DNA of 64,000 bases from Dermanyssus gallinae. Lineage: Eukaryota; Arthropoda; Arachnida; Mesostigmata; Dermanyssidae. Made by a program: the position numbers and the translations under genes. The stretch spans positions 1,046,239 through 1,110,238 of the forward strand of contig QVRM01006121.1 of assembly GCA_003439945.1 (NCBI GenBank), given 5' to 3'. The number at the start of each line of letters is the position of its first letter. Within the stretch, counting starts at the first letter, position 1. The notes under the pieces are model-generated. The model was not told the origin of the DNA, ran no database searches, and saw only the letters and a program-made list of their open reading frames with translations. Below are positions 36,843-47,989 of this stretch, piece after piece.

Positions 36843-37518
36843 ATGTGGGGGAGGAAGAACTAAGCGCAGGCCTCACTCAGTCTAACCGCAGGTCCACAAA
36901 CCTACCTCCGCGCTTAGAAACGATAAGAGCGGGCAAGGACAAAGCCGAGACAAGTACCGACTCTATTAGGAGACAGCTGGCAGAGTCGAGATACAGGGAG
37001 GGCGTTTTACTGCCCATAGCTCGGCATTATACTATGACCCACGTTCTACTGGCACAGCGGAACGACAAGCGATGTACAAAAACCGTCCATAAATCATGCG
37101 GTGAATGATTTCAGATTAATAATAGTAATAATATTAATATTATTATCATTAGTACTACTATTACTGCTGCTACCACGTCTACTACTTTTAGGCAAGGCCG
37201 ACTCGAGCATAAATGTTGCTTAGCGGCCAGCGGTAGCTGAGAGTTAGACAGTAACGCAGTATTCATTAGAGCCGTAGCTGCAGTCGGGCTCACCGCAAAT
37301 GTCTGCACCAGATAGGTTGAATAGCTAGACACTGTTTCTGTTCGGGTCAGTGGCGAGATGCATGCAACACCGTGACGGAGCAAACATGCGTAGTGTATCC
37401 GAGAGTGTTATGCCAACGTTTGGTGGCTCTAGCCTAAAAAGGGCAAATTCTAACACCTAATACGTCATACACATGTGTGCTGAGCAGACCGATAGGATTT
37501 TTCGACCTGTAAGCTTGA
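36843..37518. other. Unique non-coding sequence
   Basis: A TAATAT-type irregular repeat lies at about 37117-37150. No gene recognised. Confidence 0.5.
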
Positions 37519-37519
37519 G

Positions 37520-37558
<39 letters not shown>
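37519..37558. repeat. (TA)n microsatellite
   Basis: Perfect TA repeat. Confidence 0.95.
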
Positions 37559-37564
<6 letters not shown>

Positions 37565-39039
37565 TAATTTAAATGCAATCTAGCTTTTATAAGCCAAGTA
37601 TGGAATTTAATAAAAAAAAAGGATATGAATTTATTCTTGTAGGGCACAAACTCTCTTACCCCTGTTTTGTTTATTTTGCCACTTAATTTGCCCACGTTTA
37701 CCACCCTACGTCTTGCCCACAAGTTATAAAATATTTCTCTTAAGGGGAACGCAGCAAATACGCGTTGTTCGGCGTATTTTTTTGCCACGACGCAATGCTA
37801 GGCCGTCCAAGGCCGCCCATTAAAAACATCGGTAGGCCAACGCGCGAGGTAACGCAATCTAGCGGCTAGGTAACCTTTGCTACGTATAAACTCAAGCAAA
37901 TCAACAGCATTTCTTTCCATCGTCTACAATCACTAATCGTCGTTTTCAGAAAGCTGGTTTTGAATTTGGGCTATAACCGCCACTTAAGACTCGCCAGGAA
38001 AATTGTGAAGAAGAATATATCTTAAATCGCTGGGGTCGATCTTGGTGGGGACTATCTTACCCGTACAGATACAGCGTGCTTGATTTTACTTAATAAGTAA
38101 GCGTGGAAAACAGTCAACACTTTTTGCAGCTCACGTGTCTACCTCATATAAGCACACATCGTGCTTCTAGCCGACTTAAGACAAACGCCGGTCCCATAGA
38201 GAAGATTGCCTGAGGCTTGCAAGCATCTCTCTCGCTCTTCCTTTCCCTTTCGACGAGTAGTGGCCGAAAGCATTTATCGAATCGCAGAAGCCGCTCAATC
38301 GAGAACTCCGCAAGGTGCGCATAACACAGGTCAGTCTGGCCACTAAGTTAAAGCACAACGTTTCTTGTACCAAATAATCCTAGTGGCGGCGTAGCGCCCC
38401 GACTACTGCAGGGGTCCACGTTGGCTGCGGGGTACGTGACGGCTTAATAGTGGAGAAGGCTGACACGGCTGTGTCGAGAGAAGTCTGCAATTCTCGGTTG
38501 ACCGGTCTCTTTCCGCTAACTCACTTCTCTCATAGTGCGCCTGTCTACGAGTGCTCACATAAGCCGGTGACACTATGCAAGCGGCATAATGACCTTGAGC
38601 TCTTCTTCAACTTAGTAACTTTCACTTAATTTGCAAATCCTTAGAGACACCGCCTCTAAAAGGCCGTAGAGTTATCTGGGGTTTCCGCCAAGAGTCTGTT
38701 GTGGCAGCACGGTCGCTAACTCTCAGCGGTATGGCTTATCATCTATTTTCATTACAGATGAATAAAAACCCTCGAAGACCTTGGATCATGCAAAAAGAAT
38801 ACGTTGCGTATTTTAAGTGATATCGCTTTAGTTGGATTGTTAAAGGCTGTGCATTAGGCCTCGAACGTCTGTACAATTCACTTTATCCCACCCTATCAGA
38901 TCGTATAATCATTAATTCTAAATAATTATCATACACAATTATTGAAATCATTCCCGAATTTTATAATGCAAGGACAGTAAAATTCAGTGTGAAATAAATA
39001 GTTGTAGTATAAACCGTCATATCATAAAGGATAGTAACC
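37559..39039. other. Unique non-coding sequence
   Basis: Nothing recognised up to the 5' boundary of the retrotransposon. Confidence 0.5.
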
Positions 39040-40650
39040 GATTTTAGAAATTAGGGTTCGAACAGAGTGTATGTTTGAAGCACCTGGCGATAAAACTCTA
39101 CCGGGCAGCTACCGTCCTATAAGCCTGGTAGATTATGTGTCCAAAATACTAGAAAAAGCGGCTTTGTCAAGGTTTGAGCAACATTTGGAGTCCATTCACT
39201 TTTTGTCGTCGCAGCAATTTGGCTTCCGCCATGATCGTTCAACGGAGCTGGCCCTCGCCCATTTATGGCAGTCTGTAGTGGATTCAGTAGAATCGACAAA
39301 AATATGTCTCGGAATTTTCCTGGATGTAGCCGCTGCCTTCAATTGTCTCAACCACGCATTCCTCCTACAAATGCTGCACGTATTAGGGTGTTCATCGGGT
39401 GCAATCGACTGGCTCCGCTCGTACCTAACCTCAAGAACCCAGGCAGTGAGAGTTGGTACAGTCGAATCTGCATGGAGACCGGTAGATATCGGTACTCCCC
39501 AGGGTTCAGTGCTCGGACCTCTGCTGTTCTTAATCCTTATCAACTTTATCCTCTTGAATATCCAGAAAGAAAACTTGGGCAAACCAATCGCTTTTGCTGA
39601 TGACACGACGTTACTTTTTCGGCTCAACGCTTCCGAAATCAATTCGGAGTTGCCTTACCTCCTCTCACAAGTGGAAACAGTTATTTCAATCTTCAATAAA
39701 TTTGGTCTTGCTGTTAATACTAGCAAGACAAACGTTATTTTATTCAGAGCCCCCCAGCTAAGGATGCACCTTAACAGGAAATTCTATCTAGCAGGGAGTG
39801 AGTTGGTCTTTTCTGACACCGCAAAATGCCTCGGGCTTATACTACATGAGTTCATGAGTTGGCGTGCCCATCTGGACCATATCAGGCCCAAATGCTATGC
39901 CATAATCTCAACGCTTTTTCGCATGCGGCTTATCGGAGTACCTATAGATGGCCTTATAATGGTATACAAAACACTGTTTTTGCCAGTTCTCCTCTACGGT
40001 ATCCTTATATGGGGTAGTGGGTTCGAGGTAGTTCTTCGTAGGGCGCGTATAATACAAAACGACGCTCTAAGAGCTGTATTTGGCAGGCGACGCAGAGACT
40101 CCGTCAGTGATCTCTATGGGGCACATAATCTCCTCACGATCGATTCATTATATTTGCTGAAGGTTGCCGTGCTGGGCTTTAAAATTACTCGGAATATTAT
40201 TTCCTACGATGTTTCGTTTCCTCTTGTTCCCTTGTTTCGTAGAACCTCGAGGCGTGCCACAACATTTGTAGGGCCATTAGTTACTATTAGATGTAGTCAT
40301 CAAGCCGTTGCTTCTCGCTTGCCCGTGATATGGAGTAATATACCACAGCGCATTCGCCGCATCACTTCCCTGAATTGTTTTACACGTGAGGTCCAGAAAT
40401 GGTTACTCACTAATGGGTGTTGACACGGCGGAGGCACACGTACTATTTGTGTTGTGTTAGGATGTCTGATTCTGCAAGGCTGAACAAACTTATTTTGTGA
40501 TTGTCCATGGCTGACAGCAAGATATCTTAATCCTTTTATAATAATTATTATTATTATTCAATTTTATATGTTTTAAAGGAGAACTAAAGCATTGTATAAT
40601 GCAGTTCCTTTAATAAACCACGATTTGAATCTTGAATCTTGAATCTTAAA
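39040..40650 (+). mobile_element. 5'-truncated non-LTR retrotransposon (CR1/L2-like)
   Basis: The element consists of an RT-containing frame (39071-40423), a 3' UTR of about 220 bp and a terminal tandem repeat. The end reads GATTTGAATC, then TTGAATC twice more (about 40622-40647). Short tandem units at the 3' end instead of poly-A are characteristic of the CR1/L2/Daphne/Crack group of non-LTR elements. No endonuclease domain or ORF1 lies upstream, so the copy is 5'-truncated near 39040. Clade assignment is by overall look of the RT and the tail; no alignment was run. Confidence 0.85.
39071..40423 (+). CDS. Non-LTR retrotransposon reverse transcriptase, C-terminal 450 codons
   Basis: Would copy element RNA into DNA at the nicked target. 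Visible RT landmarks, in residues of this frame: GSYRPISL at 12-19, QQFGFRHDRST at 48-58, FLDVAAAF at 83-90 (first catalytic Asp 85), GTPQGSVLGPLLF at 141-153 and FADDTTLL at 175-182 (catalytic Asp pair). After the polymerase come LFLPVLLYGILIWG and a basic C-terminal region ending KWLLTNGC. The frame has no stops or shifts over 1.35 kb, which suggests a young copy. However, it starts inside the protein: the ATG at 39071 is a chance internal codon and the endonuclease is missing. Two usually conserved positions differ: AFN where AFD is common, and LINFI where YINDL is common. The product is therefore probably inactive. Confidence 0.85.
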   Translation: MFEAPGDKTLPGSYRPISLVDYVSKILEKAALSRFEQHLESIHFLSSQQFGFRHDRSTELALAHLWQSVVDSVESTKICLGIFLDVAAAFNCLNHAFLLQMLHVLGCSSGAIDWLRSYLTSRTQAVRVGTVESAWRPVDIGTPQGSVLGPLLFLILINFILLNIQKENLGKPIAFADDTTLLFRLNASEINSELPYLLSQVETVISIFNKFGLAVNTSKTNVILFRAPQLRMHLNRKFYLAGSELVFSDTAKCLGLILHEFMSWRAHLDHIRPKCYAIISTLFRMRLIGVPIDGLIMVYKTLFLPVLLYGILIWGSGFEVVLRRARIIQNDALRAVFGRRRRDSVSDLYGAHNLLTIDSLYLLKVAVLGFKITRNIISYDVSFPLVPLFRRTSRRATTFVGPLVTIRCSHQAVASRLPVIWSNIPQRIRRITSLNCFTREVQKWLLTNGC

Positions 40651-41870
40651 ACCTACTATTGCTATTGACGAGTGGAACTTTCTTTAGGCGTTGATTATTT
40701 AGACAAAGTGACGGAAACCCACCTGCGGTACCCGTTGATCTGCAAAGTTGTAGCCTTCTTCCAACTCTCGTTTTTAGAATATGCGGATTACCCGGCGATA
40801 GTCTGGACTCACTGTCCTTATTGTTGTTAAAGTTTTGCATTTGTGATTTATTTGCTACTCAACCTGAGTGAATAAATATGAATATAATTATCGTGTTTCC
40901 TATATATGCGGGCAACTAGTATTTTTTCTGACAAGTTATGCACAATATATGATACTGTGACAGCTTTTCGCTTGCCGCATAATGCTTTATTGATTAATCA
41001 TGTGCTTGTTTTATGCGTCTTTCCTCTGAAAAAGCCTTTATTGTTTTTAACATTACGCCATGTTAACTCTGGACGTTATGTCTCTATACATGCTAACAAT
41101 GGGAGTAATAGTATGGTTCTATACATACTAACAACATGGGAGTAATAGTAAGTCATCTACTTTTCAAGTTTTTGAATATCTGAAAGGACGGTTGTACTAT
41201 CAGCGTACACGTTGAGTTGTTGGTTGACTGCTTCTGCTTTTTATGTGCAGTTGCTTCACATAGCGTTCAGATAGGGTAGATTAGAAGTTAACAACTGATA
41301 TTTTTAGCATAGAATCAGGGCTTATGTTATTGCAGTACTATGCAAATAATCAAACACTGGGTTACATAGTCACTCATGACATGTTCGAACACTGGAATTA
41401 GATCCCTTCACCCAGGATTCAATTTGCGACCGAGCAGACCAGAAGACAGGTATCGCCGCGTCTAAGGGTGGACGCTTGGGTCGCTTACCGTAGCCTTTTA
41501 TTTCGCGTGTTTAAAGGTTGAAACGCAGGCGTAGCGAAATAGTACCGGTACTCTAGAGTAACGTAGCAGCAGAATAGTTGTCAACCAGAATCAACAACAT
41601 CAAAACACGCTCGGACCCGCTACTTATGGTTGCCATAGTAAAGCCTCAGCTTCAAATGGTGTTTGAGCGCTACAAAGGTGATTATATTAGTATAGAAAAA
41701 AAATACATTTAACAAGAATACATTAATATAAAAACAAAGTATAGGCAAACAGGATATACAATGCACTCCATCGAGACACATAAGCTACAAATGATCAAAT
41801 AAAGGTAAAGTGACAGAATTAAAAATATATCTGTTGTAGTTTGGGAAGCCAACCCCAAAACGTATTTAGG
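40651..41870. other. Unique non-coding sequence
   Basis: Nothing recognised. Confidence 0.5.
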
Positions 41871-43472
41871 TGTTTCGACATGCTGGCTGGCTCTGGGATC
41901 GGCATGGTTTGTTCGGTGTGGAGCCGAGGCGCATTCGTGCGACATATTTTTCACACAGGTCAGGGATTCGCTTCGGGGAAAGATCGAGTAGAGACAGCTG
42001 TATGGCTGGCCATACATGCATGATGCAAAATCGAACGGAAGGCACCGAGGACAGCCCGCGTTGAAGAGCGTTCTATGAATAGAACGGCTCGATCTGCTAG
42101 CCATTGCCAGTTGCCGGCCGATATCAATAGCCCTCCGCCGCTGCCTGGTGGCTTGGACAGGCACGTCTGTGGAATAGGGCTACTTTTTTTTGGCGCGAGT
42201 TTGGGACAGTCGCGCGCGGACCGAACTCCAGTACTGCAGATGAGCAGGTGTAGGCGAAGATCGTTCGGCAGAAATGAAACGCCGTACTATTGTCGTCTAT
42301 TCGATCGCCTATTCGAATAGGCAACTGTCAATACGAATAGCAGCTGCAATAGCAGATGCACCAGCATTGTCACTGGTAGCCGCAGTAGGTGTGCGTGTGG
42401 ATTTTGGGGCATTGCGACACCAGGCCAGTGCTGAGCGAGCGTCGGCGGCGGCGGCGGTGTCTCTCGCGCATGAAGTAGCGGCCTATGGTACATTAAAGTG
42501 TTGACATCAAATTGCTATTCAATCAGACTCAAGCCTGAGAGGTACGAGAGAGGAAACTCGATTGTGGCACTAGTGTAGATATTGCCACCAATGATTGTCA
42601 ATGATGTCTTATTGCCGGCGATTATTGACCTTCCCGGTGATCCTGGTAACGGTTTTGTCCATTACGTTGTTGTTGTTGTTGTTGCTTTTGCTGTTGTTGT
42701 CGTTGCTGTTGTTGTTTTCTCTACTAGCGTGGTGTTTATCGTTAATGGCTAATGGTGTTGGTTGTTTTTGTAGTCGTTTTGTCCTGTTGACAGTTAGTAA
42801 GTGCTTGCTGTTGGTCTGGTTAGGTTAGCTATCCCGGTCGGCCGCATATTACGAGCCCAATTAAAAAAAATTTAAATTTTTATTAAAAAAATCATTAGAT
42901 GGCAGAATTATGTTATGATCTTTTAGAAACAAACATTTTTGTCTAGGCACAATTTCAGGCGCAGCAGTATGATCCGTGTTGGTGATGATCAGGGTATCAC
43001 TTGAACCTCCTCCTCGTATGACAGCGTCGCCGGAATGAATATACGCTCCGTCCGCACACGTTTCAAGCCACTAAATGTCGGGTCTCTTCAATCCAGAAGG
43101 ATGATGCCTTACCTAAAACGTATCTCGATCGCTTGGTTCCTGTAATTGTAGCAGGTACAACAGGCATTGCAACTGTACTACTACTAAGCCTACCACTACT
43201 GGCGGTAATTGTATGAGAATCGCGCACAAAATCGCACGTTATTTTGGTTTGGCCTCAAACCATCAAACAAAAGGCAACTGGCCTCTACGTATTCCGCATT
43301 TCCTTCCGCTACTGCTGCTGTTGTTGTTGCTGCTGCTGTGGCTGGGACTATTGACTGGAAGGAACATGTTCTGCTTCACAGGAACGCCTTACATTCACTG
43401 CCGCGCGTCACTTACTAGCGCGTCTCTGCACGTAAGAATGGTTGTGTGTCTGTGTGATGCTGTGCCTATGTA
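41871..43472. other. Unique sequence, GC-richer to 42.5 kb, with triplet repeats
   Basis: (GGC)n lies at about 42443-42458 and (GTT/GCT)n at about 42661-42716. No gene recognised. Confidence 0.4.

Positions 43473-43517
<45 letters not shown>
43473..43517. repeat. (ATT)n microsatellite
   Basis: About 14 ATT units directly before the possible transmembrane frame. Confidence 0.95.
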
Positions 43518-43550
43518 GTGTGCTGTTGGGTGCTCGTGCATTCGACTGTC

Positions 43551-43706
43551 TCGACGAACCGGGCGCCGGTAATAGTTTGCGCTATTCTACTCTCTTTTGG
43601 ACTGTTGGCCATATTACCGGCCATTTTCGTACTGTTTCGTACTCGCAGCCGTACTGTTCTCTCTAGTAAGACTAGAAAGTCAGAAAAAAAAGGACCGATA
43701 AAATGA
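43551..43706 (+). CDS. Possible coding exon: single transmembrane helix with basic tail
   Basis: One frame reads RAPVIVCAILLSFGLLAIL, then PAIFVLF, then a basic Ser/Lys/Arg-rich tail (RTRSRTVL...SEKKGPIK) and TGA at 43704-43706. That is about 22 hydrophobic residues followed by positive charges, the layout of a small type III or tail-anchored membrane protein. The frame extends upstream through the (ATT)n array as Tyr codons without an ATG, so a start would have to come from a spliced upstream exon. No strong splice acceptor is visible. I do not recognise a family, and chance is a real possibility. Confidence 0.25.
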   Translation, partial: STNRAPVIVCAILLSFGLLAILPAIFVLFRTRSRTVLSSKTRKSEKKGPIK

Positions 43707-43908
43707 AAGAGACGCCTGACTGCTCTCAAGTATCAGGTATGCTTCCCCGACCCTTCGAAATAGAACAATGCCGTTAGAGGAGCACAGCGACACGCATTAT
43801 GCGTTTCGAAATGTGACGAGATCCGGCTCCAGAGTAAAACTTTCAAGGTGCTTTTTTCTTTTGGTGATCGGCAATGAATCATTTTAATTTCAGGTGCTAC
43901 CAACGCCA

Positions 43909-43971
<63 letters not shown>
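43909..43971. repeat. (CTAT)n(TA)n compound microsatellite
   Basis: About six CTAT units pass into TA units. The last TA is the left flank of mariner copy 1. Confidence 0.95.
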
Positions 43972-43974
<3 letters not shown>

Positions 43975-45232
43975 GTAGTTCAACAAGTTCTTAAAATAAG
44001 CTTTTCAGAATTCGAATTTTGGCGCGCTTTCACCGCTATTGGAAACGGCAACTTTTCGAATGCTAGCAGTCAAAATATTATGGCGATTGGCCGTTGCGAT
44101 TTCGCCGTGATTTTGAAAAATTGAGAAAAAAGAGTTTCGAGTGGTTATCAAGCATTTTTATTTCAAAGGTTGGAATGCGACCCAAGTGAAAACTGAGTTA
44201 GACGAGGTGTACGGTGACTCTGCGCCATGTTTTGCCACTGTTTCCAACTGGATTAATGAGTTAAAAAGAGGTCGCAGGAGCACCGAGGATGAACTACGTT
44301 CAGGACGCCCAAAAACGGCAACTGATGAGGAAAACGTGGAAAAAGTGCGGAAAATCTTTGCCGCAGATAAGCGAGTGAACATTAGGGAGATAGCGGAGGC
44401 CTTGGGGATCAGTTTGGGTAGAGTGCATTTCATCCTGCACGAAAACTTGAAGATGAAAAAGCTCAGAGCAAAATGGGTGCCGCATTTGCTCAACCAAGGC
44501 CAAAAAGACGCGCGTGTTTCCGCTTCACAGCGAAATTTGGCCAAGATGTCGAAAAATCCGTCGGATTTTTGGCGCAGATTCGTGACCGTCGATGAAAGCT
44601 GGGTCCATCACTACACTCCCGAGACCCAAGAAGCATCTCGTCAATGGTGTGCACCTGGTGAAGGACCTCCGAAGAGGGTGCGGACAACGGCATCGGCCGG
44701 AAAGATGATGGCTACGGTTTTTTGGGACCAACGTGGAATAATTCTGCTCGACTACCTTGAGAGCGGTAAAACGATCACGGGAGAATATTATGCAAGACTG
44801 TTGGACTGCCTGAAGCAAGAACTCATCGTGAAACGGCCCGCTTTGCAGAAGAAGGTTGTCCTGTTTCACCAGGACAATGCTCCCGCACACAAGTCGCGGC
44901 AAGCAAGGGCAAAACTGGCCCAACTGAGGTTCGAACTTATTGAACAACCTTCCTATTCTCCAGGCCTGGCCCCATCTGATTATTTCCTCTTCGGACATTT
45001 GAAGAATAGTCTCGGTGGAAAGCGTTTTTCCAGCAATGAAGAGGTTAAGGCTGCTGTCAATGCCTATTTTCAGTCTAAAGACGCGGAATTCTACTCAAGA
45101 GGTATAAATGCTCTGAAATCTCGGTGGGAAAAGTGTATTGAGCTTCTCGGGGAGTATATCGAATAAGAAAAAATTGAAAACAAGATTTGGAAAATTCTTG
45201 GTTTTTATTCTAAGAACTTGTTGAACTACCTG
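43972..45232 (+). mobile_element. mariner transposon, copy 1, complete ends
   Basis: A 1261-bp element bounded by terminal inverted repeats of about 29 bp: CAGGTAGTTCAACAAGTTCT at the left and the same 20 bases, reverse-complemented, at the right, with one difference in the next few bases. TA flanks both ends (43970-43971 and 45233-45234). The size, TA duplication and D,D(34)D transposase place it in mariner. It landed at the edge of a (TA)n array. The high identity of its two ends and its uninterrupted frame suggest fairly recent insertion. Confidence 0.95.
44120..45166 (+). pseudogene. mariner transposase, start codon lost
   Basis: Cut-and-paste transposase that binds the element ends and inserts at TA. 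Counting from the expected start at 44120, the frame gives about 348 residues, a normal mariner length. An N-terminal helix-turn-helix region includes GWNATQVKTELDEVYGD and the second helix set IREIAEALGISLG. The linker motif WVPHLL is near residue 119. The catalytic triad is Asp158 (TVDESW), Asp252 (HQDNAPAH) and Asp287 (LAPSDY) with exactly 34 residues between the last two. No internal stop or frameshift exists. However, codon 1 is ATT where copy 2 at 63.8 kb has ATG in the same context. The next in-frame ATG is at about 44453, beyond the DNA-binding domain. YSPGLAPSDY has Gly where YSPDLAPSDY is usual and is kept in copy 2. A working transposase from this copy is unlikely. Confidence 0.9.
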
Positions 45233-45234
45233 TA

Positions 45235-45487
45235 TATACGCAGCTAATTGAAGAATAAACAAACATCTTTGTCATAGTCATAAATTACAATAAAAACAAC
45301 AGCCACATTACATTGAGGATATATATATAGCAGAATTAAACATTATTTATTATATGAAATAAGAAGATTTTAATAATTAACAATACGCCTCTCAACGCAC
45401 ACCCTATCGGTCAAGACTGTTACAACTGATCCATGAGGTATCTTGTCAGCTATTCTCTGATTATATATATATATATATACTCGTATA
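45235..45487. other. AT-rich spacer
   Basis: No gene. Short TA tracts lie at about 45320-45330 and 45464-45480. Confidence 0.5.
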
Positions 45488-46432
<945 letters not shown>

Positions 46433-46439
46433 TTTATTA

Positions 46440-47300
46440 ACATTGTTTGAATGTTACATTTGTGAGGTGTGAACGTGTACTCCTTGTTTTCTTTTAACTC
46501 CTAAATATTATTCCATGGAACCGACAATACAGCCGGCGTTTCCTCGGCACACTGCAAGCGACAGCAGTTATCGTAGAAACTCGCCTTCACGCCGATTCCC
46601 TGTGAGATCTGTAATCCGTTGGCCCAGCTCACTGATGAATCTCTTGGTTACCTTGCTTACCGGGCCCATTGTTTCCATCGATATTGGCACTACGATATAA
46701 CTTGTCTCCAGTTCTTGGTACTTGCGTTTTTTCCCATTATCTGCGCACCCATCCCGCTTCTAGTGACCTCTGGCGTATATACGAGGGAGCCACTGTACAG
46801 GACACTGTAGCATCCCATACCAAGCATCTGCCGTTAGCCCATAGCGGGATTGTTACACCGTCAGGCCTTTTGCCGTCATGAAGTCCTAATCTGGGCTCGA
46901 GCGTGCTTGGTATACCAGCTCTGCGTAAGGCTCTTCTTATAATTGCATTGATTTCAGCGTGTCTAGAAACTCTACCATGGTTTTTGATGCAGCTAAGAGG
47001 GTGAAGTCCATCCTCAGTTACTGTGGTATCACATGCGCGGCAATTGTAGGGGTTGCACACCGGGCCACCTATTCGAAGAGCTGTTACCATGCGGAACGAG
47101 GTGCTGTCCAGCATGGTACCCAGCTGCGGGGAAGGGAGACACTTTAGAAAGCCTCCACTAAATGTGTCCCGTGCTGCCACAAAGACAGCTTTTTCCGCTG
47201 GAGATTGGAGGCTGTCTAACAGCTCTCTAGCTGCAGCGCTGCATCTGTAGGGGTCCGATGTATGCTGTATGGGACCTTCTTGCCAGGGACCTGGTCCAAT
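46440..47300 (-). mobile_element. 5'-truncated retroelement, C-terminal domain copy A
   Basis: A minus-strand copy with the open frame 47290 to about 46560, then a roughly 100-bp 3' UTR ending in TTAATAAATAA beside the (TA)n array. Only the C-terminal protein segment is kept. A similar 3' UTR block (TTGTGAGGTGTGAA) is found at 23.08 kb. A second copy of the same domain ends immediately upstream at about 47305 (copy B), in the same orientation. Confidence 0.7.
46560..47290 (-). pseudogene. Retroelement ORF2 C-terminal domain (RPDG...WD type)
   Basis: In order, the frame shows ARDTFSGGFLKCLPSPQLGT, a leucine-rich RMVTALRIGGPVCNPYNC, the pair CRACDTTV and GLHPLSC (Cys/His cluster), RVSRHAEINAIIRRALRRAG, then DGKRPDGVTI and GRCLVWDATV. 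This series is one I know from predicted reverse transcriptase-associated proteins of many invertebrates, at the C-terminus. The RPD...WD core is reminiscent of PD-(D/E)XK nucleases, which is inference. After LEAG the frame shifts, and a second frame continues with KYQELETSYIVVPISMETMG, then LSLAVCRGNAGCIVGSM, which is the expected remainder. A stop precedes the last part. No RT domain is present. Inactive. Confidence 0.7.
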
Positions 47301-47304
47301 TGTT

Positions 47305-47760
47305 TATTATTATTATTATTACTTACACCAGCATTTTAGGTTAAGAATTTAGGAAGGACAATTGGCCCTTGTGAACGTGCACACTTACTAAGCGTCAGTC
47401 CTTAAACCCAGGCTAAGCCCAGCTTAGCAGATTACCTATAACTGCCACGGCATTGTCTCATTGGGCAAAAAGGGAGAGTTTCTATCGAAAGTACTCAGGG
47501 TTGGATCTCCCCTGTGACAAGGATGAGTGCCTTTGCAAGGTCCGTAATCAGCGTTCTAGTGATGGGGTCCGGTCCTGCTAACGTTTCAAATGCAAATAGA
47601 TGGAAGCGTGTGGATAGCCTATGGATGCGTACTTGCAAACTAGCTTGAGCCATCCGGACTGAATAACTTGCTCGGGTAGCGCCGCGACGGACAACAGAGA
47701 GGGCCGAACGAGCATCCTGCCTCAGAGCCATACCGTCTGGTCTTGTATGATTGTTTTCTG
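47305..47760 (-). pseudogene. Retroelement C-terminal domain, copy B
   Basis: The minus-strand frame (47731-47495) reads RFHLFAFETLAGPDPI, then LITDLAKALILVTGEIQP. This corresponds to the last part of the domain described for copy A (ISMETMGP...ISELGQRITDLTGN). Frameshifts and a stop follow, with a possible KLSLFAQ-DNAVAVIGNLL continuation. The copy ends in a (TAA)n tail at about 47305-47325 and abuts copy A head-to-tail. The more N-terminal Cys/His and RPDG parts are missing. Confidence 0.6.
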
Positions 47761-47923
47761 AAAGTCTGAGGATGCAGGGAAATCCGGCAGGTACTATTAT
47801 TATATTGTTGTTCCTTTTGCTTAAAGATTTACATTTATTCGTATTGTTATTTACGTTGCTTTAATATTATAGGTATCACTTTGACTAGTTTATGGACCTT
47901 CATTGTCTCTTCTTCAATTAGAT

Positions 47924-47927
<4 letters not shown>
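47761..47927. other. AT-rich spacer
   Basis: Nothing recognised. Confidence 0.4.

Positions 47928-47987
<60 letters not shown>
47928..47987. repeat. (TA)n microsatellite
   Basis: Perfect TA repeat of about 60 bp. Confidence 0.95.

Positions 47988-47989
<2 letters not shown>

Noticed and set aside
39117..39642. Minus-strand frames opposite the 39-kb RT
   Set aside because: Shadows of the plus-strand RT frame, without their own motifs.
44141..44143. GTG as start of the mariner transposase
   Set aside because: Eukaryotic initiation at GTG is not expected here, and the sister copy shows the ancestral ATG seven codons upstream.
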